Part shown: positions 10,126-22,603 of the stretch, piece by piece | Layout: every line of letters starts with the position of its first letter | Numbering within the stretch: position 1 is the first letter of the stretch | Assembly (NCBI GenBank): GCA_020912385.1 | Contig: CP087216.1 | Location: forward strand, 248,001 to 312,000 | Length of the DNA stretch: 64,000 nt | Direction of reading: 5' to 3' | Origin: Neofusicoccum parvum | Taxonomy: Eukaryota > Ascomycota > Dothideomycetes > Botryosphaeriales > Botryosphaeriaceae | Made by a program: the position numbers and the translations under genes | Notes under the pieces: generated by a model | Database searches by the model: none | What the model was told of the DNA's origin: nothing | The model's input: only the letters and a program-made list of their open reading frames with translations

Positions 10126-12493
10126 ATACGGGTGGTAACTGAGAGCCGGTGTGGGGTTCCGGAGTTCATGATTGAATGACATGCATTTCTTTGCGCGGAG
10201 GCGTCGGGAACTATTCGCATCAAGCGACGGTGTTTGGGATCCTTACTATCTTTCGGCTTCTGGTTGGCAAACCAAAATTGAGCCACGGGCGGGCTTCTTT
10301 GCTGTTTTTCACTACATGATAGATCATGGCTCATCGCGTTATAGGGCTGCATGATAGACTATACGCAATCGAATGGCTCGTTAGAGAGCGCCATATCTTC
10401 AACGCGGTACAGTTACATGATGCGTGATTGTGAGGAACTGGAAGCTTCTCGAACAACGGTAAGCCGGCTGAGGCTTTAGCCCACAACCATTTGACGGACC
10501 CTGATGACTCAACCGACCAAACCAACACCATTTGGTTTGGGTTGGGACGGCGATACATGAACATATCCTGCCTGGTGGCTGGCGCGACAAAGTTCTCAAT
10601 GTGTACAAGCACGTGTGTAATTGAAGTGCTCACCTAGTCGCAAGCCATCAGGGTTGATGCCAGAGCTCCCGATGGCCAGGCACGGTCAAAAAGGGAAAGG
10701 GGGGGTTATTCGCCCCGGCTATCAACTGCGGTACCCCTACGTAATGCACCTGAGCACTTGCTGGTCGAATACTATGTGCGCCAAGCTAATTGAATGACTA
10801 CGGTACTCCTTACCATCTACCGTAAGTGGGCGTGTTGGCAGTATAAAATCTAAGCGAATGCCACTATACAGGACACGATCCACTTCCAACTGTCACCACA
10901 GAAGTCCAGAAATGAGCTCAAATCCTCCCACTTGTGAGCCCGGGGGGAGAGATCACCGGAAGGCTGAACATATTCCACCAATTAACTAGATTACCGGAAA
11001 TCGTAGAACGATATGCGACAAGACTCGCGTCGAGGCCCTGCTGAACAAGATCCACAGTAAGCACCTATATCAAATTCAAACGTACATCAAGCAGCAACAT
11101 ATCGACGGATTTTAAACGAATCTCCCGGCGAAGCCATCATCTTTGCTTCTTTACAGGGATGGTTTGGCGGATGCCGATTCATACTCAATCGCCCTTTGGC
11201 CAGCCCCCAAGTGGCTCACCTTCACGAGGACTAAAGAACGAGCTGACGAAACTCTATGGCGGCTCCAAGAACTTCTGCTCGAGATGCTACACTACAAGAT
11301 ACACCAATCTTCCCAGCGGAAATACGGTGAAGGAATACAAGAGATCTTGATCAGAAGGTTGGACGAGATGGCCCAGCTGAGAAAGGATCAAGAGGCACAT
11401 GATGCTTAGCCTCGTGTTCAGTCGTTGAGGATCACACTCTTTCAATCTAACTTAGCTATAATAGACAGAATGGCCCCCTATCCTCGCCTTTTTCGGAGCG
11501 CTGAAGGCTTGCCGCACGACCAGTATCGCAAGAAAGATGTTCTCCTGAAGCGGTAGAGTGCAGATACTTGAACCTATTCCAATGGAAAGTGGGCCAGGTT
11601 GTTCTACAGGTGGGTTCTGCAGCCGATAGCTTGCGCGAGCTGCGCTCCAGAAGCCTGTCTGAGATTTCCACTGACGTAGAGTGTTGAAGCAGTTAGCCAA
11701 GATCAATTGCCCTGTCCAGATGCTTTGGATCCTTCACGCGAGCTTTTGGCTGTAACACTATTGAGTTGACGTGGTCATTGGTTCGGTCGAGCATATCATA
11801 CCATGATGGCGAACGACTTGAACGGGAGCCGCCAGTCGTTGAAAAATTCAGGATAATGATCATCACTCCTCTCTCCTGTTGCTCTGCCAGCTGTGCTCTG
11901 ATGCAAGTGCTGTGCTCTCCTGACGGTGCGGAGCCCGGACAAAAGGAGTAAGTAGTGACCTGGATATCAACATCGCCAAGTGGGTCGGGTGAGGAGTCAT
12001 AGCTTCTCTGCGAACCCGCGCAGCCAGAGATTCGAAGACCAAGCGGACAACCTGAGGCATCGTGATAACTGTGCTAAGCAGCCGGCGACAGCGCATAACA
12101 AGCGCACAGCCAATGGCCGGGCGCGACACAGTCGGAGTGACAAGTCAGCATGAGCGCGATGCCGCTTACGGGCGGCAGAACACAGGGAATCCCAACAGAA
12201 AGGCGCGGGGAGAGGCAGCGAGCGCAGTGACCGGGCTGTTCACCGCGAGGAGCCAGTGCGCGCATGAGAGCGCGGGCACGTGGCCCCCGAATTGCTCCGC
12301 GACAGTTGCCGACGAGGGCGTGTGGGCGGGCCCCAAGCTCTTTTGTTTTCGCTACTGCGCGGACTGACTCCCCCAGCGCAACCACCTCCCCCAAGCACAT
12401 CATCGGTAGGGCTGCATCTCTCCATCTCCATCCCAGCCCCGTCTGACCCGGCCAACCAGTTTCCACATTCTCCTCCTCCGCACCACCGCCATC
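10126..12493. other. Intergenic, with coding-like fragments near 10.98-11.41 kb
   Basis: This is 2.4 kb between YPI1 and the porin gene. Around 10990-11060 and 11095-11409 there are short plus-strand open stretches bounded by plausible splice sites (for example the donor GTAAGC at 11057). The stretch 11143-11409 ends in a charged, helix-like segment (RRLDEMAQLRKDQEAHDA). No start and reading frame joins all pieces without a stop, so no gene is called; a relic is possible. The 3' part, 11.9-12.5 kb, is the porin upstream region and holds nothing I can name. Confidence 0.4.
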
Positions 12494-13825
12494 ATGTCCG
12501 TCCCGGCCTTCAGCGACATCCCCAAGTCGGCCAACGACGTACGTTCGCATTGCTGCGCGCAACCATTGCGCAATTGGCGCCGTCCGCCTGCTCTGCTCCG
12601 CCCGCGCTGACCCTGTGTGTAGCTCCTGAACAAGGACTTCTACCACGCCGCTGCCGGTAGGCCATCGCGCCCAGCCCGCCCTGTGCTGCGCCCCGTACTA
12701 ACGCGCTGCGACAGCGGTCCTCGAGGTCAAGCTCAAGTCCCCCAACGGCGTCGCCGTCACCACCAAGGGCACCTCCGCCCACGATGGCCCCATCAATGGC
12801 TCCGTAAGTTTAGAACATTCCCGCGCGCATCGGAGCTGCTGCTGACCACGTCTGCGCGCATCAACAGGTCGAGGGAAAGAAGGGTCTCTCTAACGGTATA
12901 TCTCTACAACTCTTCTCGTTGATGGCACCTATCAGGAAGAAGAACGGCTTCAACTGCAACTTCATACTGCTAGGGGTGCCTGGCCCTCCAGAGGCCGGCG
13001 GCATGGGCATAACGGGGCTAATGCGTACTTCGACAAGCACAGGCATCACCGTCACCGAGTCCTGGAACACGGCCAACGTCCTGAACACCAAGGTCGAGCT
13101 GGACAACACCTTCACCAAGGGCCTGAAGGCGGAGCTGTCCTCGGTCTTTGCGCCGAGCAAGGGCAACAAGGGCCAGAAGCTCAACCTGACCTTCAAGCAG
13201 CCCGCCTTCCAGACCCGTGCCTTCTTCGACTACTCGGCCGCCGGCAACCTGACCGCCGTCGTCGATGGTGTCGTCGGCCACGAGGGCTTCCTCGTCGGTG
13301 GTGAGGCTGGTTACGACGTCCAGAAGGCCGCCATCACCCGCTACTCTGCCGCCGTCGGTTACCAGACTCCCCTGTACAGCGCCGCCATCACCGCTACCAA
13401 CAACCTGAACGTCTTCACTGCCTCCTACTACCAGAAGGTCAACGCCGCCGTTGAGACCGGTGCTAAGGCCTCCTGGGACGCTAAGGCCGGCTCCGCTGTT
13501 GGCATCGAGCTCGCCAGCAAGTACAAGCTCGACCCCCTTTCCTTCGCTAAGGTGAGTGGCTGGTGTAGCATGCTTCTCTGCTGGGACCTTGTGATCACTG
13601 ATTCCGTCCAAAACAGGCCAAGATCAACGACCGCGGCATCGCTTCCCTTGCCTACAACACCAAGATCAACCAGGGCTTCACCTTCGGCATTGGTGCCTCC
13701 CTCGACACCCAGAAGCTCAACGAGGCCGGCCACAAGGTAAGATACATTTCCAAAAGCTATCGCGTAGCTGAGGACTTCACTGACAATGATTCCAGATCGG
13801 CGCCAGCTTCACCTTCGAGGGTTAA
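12494..13825 (+). CDS. POR1: Mitochondrial outer-membrane porin (VDAC)
   Basis: Voltage-dependent anion channel: a 19-stranded beta-barrel that passes metabolites and nucleotides across the outer mitochondrial membrane. Seven exons: 12494-12538, 12623-12656, 12715-12803, 12868-12895, 13043-13551, 13617-13736 and 13796-13825, giving 284 aa, the usual length. The N-terminus MSVPAFSDIPKSANDLLNKD is the amphipathic helix typical of fungal porins. The barrel contains AFFDYSAAGNLTAVVDGVVG and HEGFLVGGEAGYDVQKAAIT, and the protein ends in IGASFTFEG, the C-terminal beta-signal recognised by the SAM complex. Five of the six introns are 50-90 nt; intron 4 (12896-13042, 147 nt) is the longest, and its borders (AACG|GT and CACAG|GCATC) were chosen because they keep the conserved GITVTESWNTAN frame. 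Confident. Confidence 0.96.
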
Positions 13826-14189
13826 ACAGACTAAAAGCATTTGCGGATGGAGACATAGATTTGGGGAGCAAGATCTGACTTTCCCTGTAGCTTTAGCTTT
13901 CATTCTAACCATGGAAGACGATATCATCGAATGGAGAAAATGTGCATGTTTAGCTGCCGCTGGGCTTTCCAAAGTGATCATGATTTACCGTGACTGTTTC
14001 AAACAAATAACAGTGATGCAGCTATGGCAAACCAGTGCTAAAAAAAAAAAACGCCTGCAAGTCTATAATGCCTAGGTTCTTCGCCTCTTCCCAATGCCCT
14101 TGTAATCCAATCCAATTCAACCTAATCGTTGCCAATGGCCGCTCCACGACCACGCTTACAATGTACAAAGCCATCTCGCACCACCAGCT
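13826..14189. other. Intergenic: convergent 3' ends of porin and J-protein genes
   Basis: This is a short AT-richer stretch between two converging genes. It contains a 13-base A run at about 14040. No gene or other element is visible. Confidence 0.6.
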
Positions 14190-15156
14190 TCAAATCTTCC
14201 CCGGCACCTTCTCCTTCCTCCTATTATTAAAGAAGCTCGGTATACTCGCCACCACCGCAATGGCCGAGCTCACCACCACAAAGTTAATGAGCAAGCTCCA
14301 CGGGCCGCCCCCATTCTTCATCTCCTCCGTCGTCTCCCCGCGCGCCCGCGCCTGCCTGCTCAGCCGCGCCGCGATGCCCTCCTGCGTGCGGCGGTGCGCC
14401 GTCCGGTCCCAGTGCGGCACGCCGCCGTCCCAGCCCCGCTCCGCCTGGCCAGGCCCGAACCCGCCGCCGCCAGGCGCGCCGCCCGTGTACGTGTTGTCGC
14501 TGTCGCGGCCCGACGGCGCCGACTGACCCGCCGCGCCGCCGTCGCCGTCGCCGTCGCCGTCGAAGCCCCCCGCCGCCGCCCGCTTCGCGCCCTGCGCGCC
14601 CCACGCCCCGTTGCGGTAGAAGGACGGCGGCGGCCCGCGGAACTGCGTGCGGCGGCGCGAGAGGCCCGACGGGGGCCGCGAGCCGGCGGGCCCGGCGTAG
14701 GACGCGTGGTGGTGGTGGGTGTGGGTGTGGTGGGCGGGGCGGCCGGTGGCGCGCGCGAGGTCGCGGTCGTAGCGGCTGCGCTTCTCGGCGGAGCCGAGGA
14801 CGTGGTAGGCCTCGCTGATGCGGACGAAGCGGGAGGAGGAGGTGGGGTCGCCTTTGTTGCGGTCGGGGTGGTGGCGTTTGGAGAGGCTGTAGAATTGGCT
14901 GGGGGAAGGTGGTGTTAGTTGTTGTGGGTTTTCCCGGGGGGGTGGGAATTGGTGGGGGTGGGTGGTGGGCGCACCGCTTGATGTCGGCTGCGCTTGCGGT
15001 GAAGGGGAGCTCGAGGGCTTCGTAGTGGTTCTGCATCTCAGCGTTGTCGCGGCGGGCGGGCGAGGCGTGGAATTGGCGCGTGCTGGTCCATTGCTGGTGT
15101 CGACGTGCGGCGAGCAGCGGGTGAGAATTTCGCGGGGACAGCGCGAGACGTGGCAT
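14190..15156 (-). CDS. Mitochondrial J-domain (Hsp40) protein with C-terminal membrane segment
   Basis: Predicted co-chaperone that stimulates an Hsp70 ATPase at a mitochondrial membrane. Two exons, 15156-14975 and 14898-14190 (76-nt intron), encode 296 aa. Residues 1-37 form a basic, acid-free presequence containing RQFHASPARR, typical of matrix import. The J-domain starts at HYEALELPFTASAADIKR and carries the catalytic HPD at residues 71-73 (HHPDRNK), then RISEAYHVLGSAEKRSRYD. The middle is Gly/Arg/His-rich with an Asp-Gly run (FDGDGDGDGG). Near the C-terminus a hydrophobic stretch, LLINFVVVSSAIAVVASIPS, precedes a basic tail, suggesting a single membrane anchor. Yeast Jid1 is a possible counterpart by architecture only. 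The start was chosen as the first ATG giving the presequence. Confidence 0.82.
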
Positions 15157-15863
15157 GCCTCATTCTTGGATTGAGACAGAGGGCGAGCGTGAGGGTAGGG
15201 GTGGCTTAGGGAGGGTGTCGAGGGCGGACGCACTTGTAGTCCATGATGACGTCTCCGACAGCGGAAGTGCGCGAGGGTATTGCGGGCGGCGGACCCGCCA
15301 AGCAAAGCGGGCCCCGAGCACTGGTAAGACCGCCCGCTGCCCGGCCCCTGCTCAAGTCGTTGCCGCTGCACCATCGTGCGGCATGCTCCCGGAGTTCAGG
15401 TGTGACCCCGCTAGTAGCCGTCAGTGGCCACTAGAAGGCTTCAAGTAGCCTCTGGATCATGCCAGATCTCCAATATCCTGAAACTACATTGGTGCACAAC
15501 GTAGACTGCCCAGAAGGTTCGCAGGCCGTGCTCTGCCGAGGACTCAGCGGGCAACAACTTAAATGGCCGCGGGTCGGCCGTGTCTCGCCATTGTTGACGG
15601 AGACCCGCGCGGCTGTATAGAGATAGACAGTCCGTTGTCGGGAGCATGGCAAGTCTATCTCCCCTTTCTCAGGCCAGGCCGTCCGATGTCCGGCAAGATA
15701 TAAGAACAGAGGCAAGCCGGCATCCTCAGCCTTATGGCGCATGCGGACGCCGGAAGTCCGCTCGAACGCCGTTGCGCACGGGCCGCACTTTCAAGATGTG
15801 CTCGCCTCTTAACCCAGCTGCCCCACCGCCGCCAGATCCGACGTCTTCCTCACACCAGACAAG
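15157..15863. other. Intergenic: divergent upstream region of J-protein and MAP2 genes
   Basis: There are about 700 bases between the divergent J-protein and MAP2 starts. Nothing beyond GC-rich promoter-like DNA can be named. Confidence 0.5.
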
Positions 15864-18217
<2,354 letters not shown>

Positions 18218-18598
18218 CTACAACTTCCCCGATCTCCTCTTTCCCCCACGCTCACCTCCATCGCTCACGCCACTACCAAGCAGCTCATCCACACCCACCC
18301 CATCCGCCATCCGCAACAGGTAGCCCTGATAGACAGGCGCCAATCCTCTCTGGATGCCCTGGGCGGCGGCCTCGGCGTCGTATGCGGCAATCAACCTGCG
18401 AAGAGGAGGTTTGCCACCTGCAGCGGCTGCCTCAGCTCTCGCAGCAACAGCGCGGAGCAATGCCTCGTCCGAGGCACTCAGCGGCGGCAGGGGCAGCTGG
18501 AAGTCTGCGCCGTGGTCGTCGGCGGTGGTCGGGGCCCCACCGCGGACGTCGCCGGCGACGTCTCTGGCACCCGGATCGAGGATGAGGTCGTCGTCCAT
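18218..18598 (-). CDS. Short ORF resembling the N-terminal domain of Sfi1 (possible truncated gene)
   Basis: Open frame of 126 aa starting MDDDLILDPGARD. Its core (about residues 36-105), with LSASDEALLRAVAARAEAA, PPLRRLIAAYDAEAAAQGI and VYQGYLLRMADGVG, resembles from memory the segment at the very start of fungal Sfi1 proteins (the pattern L-x-D-x-D-LL ... LF-x-AYD-x-VL ... VY-x-FL-x-R). In full-length Sfi1 this segment is followed by hundreds of residues of centrin-binding helical repeats, which form the spindle pole body half-bridge. Those repeats are absent, and MAP2 lies only 700 bases downstream. The frame is also open upstream of this ATG, so the true start could be earlier, and possible donors near the end (GTGAGC) leave a spliced tail open. 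It could be a gene relic, a short paralogue or chance similarity. Confidence 0.4.
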   Translation of the reverse strand: MDDDLILDPGARDVAGDVRGGAPTTADDHGADFQLPLPPLSASDEALLRAVAARAEAAAAGGKPPLRRLIAAYDAEAAAQGIQRGLAPVYQGYLLRMADGVGVDELLGSGVSDGGERGGKRRSGKL

Positions 18599-19330
18599 GA
18601 GTCTTGCCGTGCGGTGGTTGGCGGGATATTTGCGCAGCTCGCGGACGAAGATAGCGATGATGTATGCGGTCTGAAACAGGGTGGACGGCGATGTTTCAGG
18701 ATATGCACGTGTGGGGTGTGGGCCGGCCAGGCTGAGGATGGGTTGCTGATTGCGGACCGCAGCTAGACAGCCTCCTACGGCGGGGGGCGCGGCGTCGATC
18801 AATGCGGAAGTGCCGTGCCTGAGTGCCACACGCACGCACACCACGACGGAGGAATCCGAGCAGGTCGGCGGTGGAGGCAGGCTCGGCGGCCGCTGGAGGA
18901 GGCAGCCCGCATGATGTCGACCCCGCCGGAGGCGCTCCGCCGAGCCTCGGGCTGAGGCGGCGCGCGCTCGCACGATTGGCGGGGTGGTGGGGCACAGAGC
19001 TCGACTGTGCTGCGTTCCCACCAGCCAAACACGCCCTGCGCCCTACGGACTGCATAACGCAAGAGCGCACGCGGGAATATTCTTCCGCCGAACGAACCGT
19101 ATCGCCCGTATTTCTTTTTTTCTTCGCAAGAGAGCAGATCCTGCGCACGCCAGAAGATCCTTAGGCTGCGCTTGGTGATCTTTGTCGTCCATCTTAAGAT
19201 CATCCACCGCGCTGCTATAACTTCGCCCCTCACGCACATCACATCCCACATTCTTCCGCGCTGCTTCGACCTGTCCTTGCCCCGAAGAGTTCCTCCGCCT
19301 CACCTTCCTCTTCCTCACCCTCCTGACTTC
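18599..19330. other. Intergenic: upstream of the Sfi1-like ORF and the YCII gene
   Basis: A GC-rich stretch to about 19.05 kb, then a pyrimidine-rich leader before the YCII gene (CTTCCTCTTCCTCACCC at about 19302-19318). No gene is called. Confidence 0.5.
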
Positions 19331-20133
19331 ATGGTCGTCGTCTACCGCCGGCTTTTAACGTCCGCACGTCCTCACGCCTTCCGAACTTTTCCGTCGTCGT
19401 CGTTCTTCAGAGCTTCGTCGCCCGCTACTTCTACCGCCGGTACCCCACTACACCCGCGTTTGACCACCACCACCACCGCCGTCAACCCCACCACCACAAG
19501 AGCAATGTCGTCCTCCACCGAACCCCAGAAGTTCGAATGGCTCATCATCCTCCCCGACCAGGAAGGCGCCCTGCCCCGCCGAATGGAAGTGCGGCAGTAA
19601 GTTTTCCTCCCCTCTCCCCCACTCTTTCCGGCAACCCCAAACCGGCACGAAGCCTGATCCAATTGCAACCCAGACAGCACCTCCAGAACCTGCAGACCTA
19701 CCCCCCGGACTTCTGGCTCTGGGGCGGCGGCTTCCTGTCCGAGACGCCCAAGGACGGCGAGCCGATGAAGATGCTGGGCTCGGCGATGCTGGCGTGGGCC
19801 GCTAGTAAGGAGGAGGTGCTGGAAAAGCTGAAGAAGGACGTCTACACCGAGAACCAGGTTTGGGACTGGAGCAAGGTATGCTTTGACCCTCTTCTTTCGT
19901 CTTTTTTTTTTCTCTTCTTCGAGGTTGGGAGGGTGGCTGTGTTGAGGGATTGGTGGAGATGGTGGGATGGGCGTGTGGTGGAAGATGATGGATGCGAGGG
20001 GTTGCGTGATGCTGGATTGGCCACGCGTGGCGTTCTCGCCGTCGAATTGGCCTGCTGGTGCAGTTGAGCGCTGACAATGTCACAACAGGTCCAGATCTAC
20101 CCGTTCAAGAGCGCCATTAGGAAGCCGTTGTAA
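19331..20133 (+). CDS. YCII-related domain protein with predicted mitochondrial presequence
   Basis: Small ferredoxin-like-fold protein of the YCII family; the biochemical role of fungal members is not established. Three exons, 19331-19596, 19674-19875 and 20089-20133, encode 170 aa. The YCII domain begins at EWLIILPDQEGALPRRMEVR, continues RQQHLQNLQTYPPDFWLWGG and GGFLSETPKDGEPMKMLGSA, and ends VQIYPFKSAIRKPL. The first ATG gives a basic, Ser/Thr-rich, acid-free N-terminus (MVVVYRRLLTSARPHAFRTF), which is a good mitochondrial presequence. A second in-frame ATG at 19505 (MSSSTEPQKFEW) would give a 112-aa cytosolic form. Exon 2 was started at 19674 because that keeps the frame. Confidence 0.85.
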
Positions 20134-20636
20134 ACAGGGGATCAGACAGAAGGGAACCCGCAATCAAGTACCAAGTCATTTTCATTAGAAATGCAATCTC
20201 AAGATTATTGTCAACAAGACAGCGAATGAGTGCAAATTGGTATTGTGGGCGTGATGAGAATCCGGACTACGTGACTAGTCGGGACAAAGCTTACTTAATC
20301 AGCTATCCGTGGTCAGTTCGTGGAGTACTGTAACAGATTCACACACGGACAGTTGAAGCATTCGTTCAGACGTCAATGCATGGTGAAAGAAACCAGCCCC
20401 ATAAGGATGAATGCGTCAACTGACCGCATGTGAACTCGTTTCAATACTTAATGAACTATGTTCTTGATCGGCTTCATTGACCGTGGTGAGAAATCACTCC
20501 ACATTCGTAAAGCATCATGATCGTCCCTGTCCATACCTATATACATATCTTCATTTTTCTAGGATCATGACCCATTACCGTCCCATCCGCCCAACCCTCA
20601 TCATCCCAACCCAGTCGTAAAAACACCAAACAACAA
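20134..20636. other. Intergenic: convergent 3' ends of YCII and desaturase genes
   Basis: AT-richer 0.5 kb stretch between converging genes. Nothing recognisable. Confidence 0.55.
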
Positions 20637-21952
20637 TCATTTCACCCCAGGAATCGACGACGCCTCATTCGCCCCCAGCTCCTCCTCCTTCCACCCCGCC
20701 GACGCCGCCACCGTCGCGGGCCCCGTGCCGCCACCAACCTTGCGGCCGCCCTCTGCGCGCTTGACGCGGCACCACATGCCGACCTCCTTGTCCATGACGA
20801 ACTGCCAGATGACGTAGCACCAGCTGGGGTGCTGGGGCAGAGGGTCGTAGAACTCCTTTGCGATGCGGTTCAGCTCCCACAGCCGGCTCCACGGCACGGC
20901 CGGGAAGTCGTGGTGCTCGTTGTGCAGGCCGACGTTGTACGTGAAGAAGTTTAGCGGCCCGTAGTACGAGAAGGTCTCCGGCGGCGGCGCGAGCTTCATG
21001 GCGGCCGCCGTCGCCGCGTCGCGCGCCGCCGGGGGTTGGCGCTCGAAGACGTAGTGCTCGGCGATGAAGTGGCCGGCGCAGGGGTGGAGCGAGCCGGCCA
21101 GGAAGGAGGAGGCGAGGAAGTAGTGGAAGGTGCGCCAGCCGCAGGTGGTGATCAGGACGTAGTCGAAGAGGAATTGCACGACGATGTTGAAGAGGTGGAT
21201 CTTGGAGATGGGGAGCTGGTAGATGAACATGGGGCGCAGCGCGTAGAAGAAGATCTGGAAGGTGGCGAAGAAGGCTTTGCCTAGGACGGAGTCGAGGAAG
21301 ACGGCTTCGAAGGCGGTGGGTAGGTCGGTGTCGAGCCCGTCGACGCCGAGCGACTTGTGGTGCGTGAGGTGGTATGGCTGTTGTTTCGCGTGTACGTTAG
21401 CGAACTGTGCAGACACGAATTCATCGGGCCAGTTCGAAGCACGCAAAATATCTAAGCTCGAATGATGTATGTACGTACCCGGAACGAAGCACTGTATGGG
21501 ATGCCAATGGGCAGGTTCGCGAAGCAGGCGAACAGGCGGTTCGCCATGGGCGAGCGGAAGGCCAGATTGTGCGAGATCTCATGGATGGCGAGGAAGATGT
21601 TCTGGTTTGCAGTGGCACCGATGACATACGCGGTGAGGAAGAAGGGCCACGACAGGATCGGCGTGTTGCGGAGGAGGTAGGCGCAGGCTACCTGCAGCGC
21701 GACCACGCCGGCGACGACGTACTTGGTCAATGGCTCGGGACCGCAGAGCTTCGTGACCTGCAAGGCGGACGCGTTAGCTCGGGCAGCACCAATGGGGCGC
21801 GATGGGCGGGCGAGAGGTACCTCTGGGTGCGCCTTGATAATGGCCATGCGCCGGGTTCGGTGCGGCTCCTCAGTGTAGGTCCAGAAGAAGTCGGGCTCGC
21901 CATTCTTCGGCTTGGGCTCGACGGTCGTCGTGGTCGTGACCGACGCCTGCAT
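20637..21952 (-). CDS. Sphingolipid delta-4 desaturase (dihydroceramide desaturase, DES1 family)
   Basis: ER-membrane di-iron desaturase that introduces the C4-C5 trans double bond into dihydroceramide, feeding the glucosylceramide branch of fungal sphingolipids. Three exons, 21952-21821, 21757-21479 and 21377-20637, encode 383 aa. The N-terminal lipid-desaturase segment is seen as EPDFFWTYTEEPHRTRRMAI. The histidine boxes are HEISH (103-107), HLTHH (140-144, right after the second intron) and HNEHH (289-293), with hydrophobic segments between them (for example LQVACAYLLRNTPILSWPFF). The C-terminus WCYVIWQFVMDKEVGMWCRV is typical of the family. The tail after about residue 350 is Gly/Ala-rich and variable. 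Confidence 0.93.
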
Positions 21953-22603
21953 GATGGATGGGGCCGGAAAGGAAACGAAGAAACGAAAAAGAAAGCCGGC
22001 GCAGCGAGTGGAGGGGAAAGGAGGGCGAGGTGCGGAGGAGCAGCGTGGAGGTGAAATTCCACGGCCGGGGGCGTATCGATACGGCTTTTGGCGCAGCGCC
22101 GGCGTAGGGTGACTCTGGCCTGAGCCCTGAGCTGCTTAGCGACTCGCCACTGCGGAACTTCCCCTGCTCCACGTGTCGGCGGCCCACACGGCCCTGCATT
22201 CGACCCCGTCCTGATCCGGAACAAGAGTTGCCGTCTGGCCTGACAGGCAGACGATAACTCCTCTCAGCTCCCGCATTTCCAATCAATTGTTCAGAATCGA
22301 CGACAAATTTTCACCCGCCAGGAAAACCCACCATCCGGGATCTAGGAAGCAGCTAAGCCGAAGTGGTATCGAGCGGCTCCAGCTTGACAGTCCTGCTGTT
22401 ACGGCTCGACACCGCCTTCACAGAAACTTCACAGCATGTGGGTTTTTCAAAGTGCACTCGTTGGAGCACTTGACTTTATTTTGTGAAATTTGTCCCGCCA
22501 TACTAATACAAATATCCAGGTGCAAAGCCTTGCTGTCCTGTTGAATTTCCCGTGGTGAAAACCCCCATGATATCATCCGTCATTCGTCTGCTAGGTAACC
22601 AAT
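21953..22603. other. Intergenic: desaturase upstream region and SPF45 3' flank
   Basis: 0.65 kb; the first 300 bases are GC-rich upstream DNA of the desaturase gene, the rest is AT-richer 3' flank of SPF45. No gene is seen. Confidence 0.55.

Noticed and set aside
13018..13611. 197-codon minus-strand frame opposite porin
   Set aside because: Antisense shadow of the porin exon; Gly/Val/Asp-rich as expected for the complement of biased codons.
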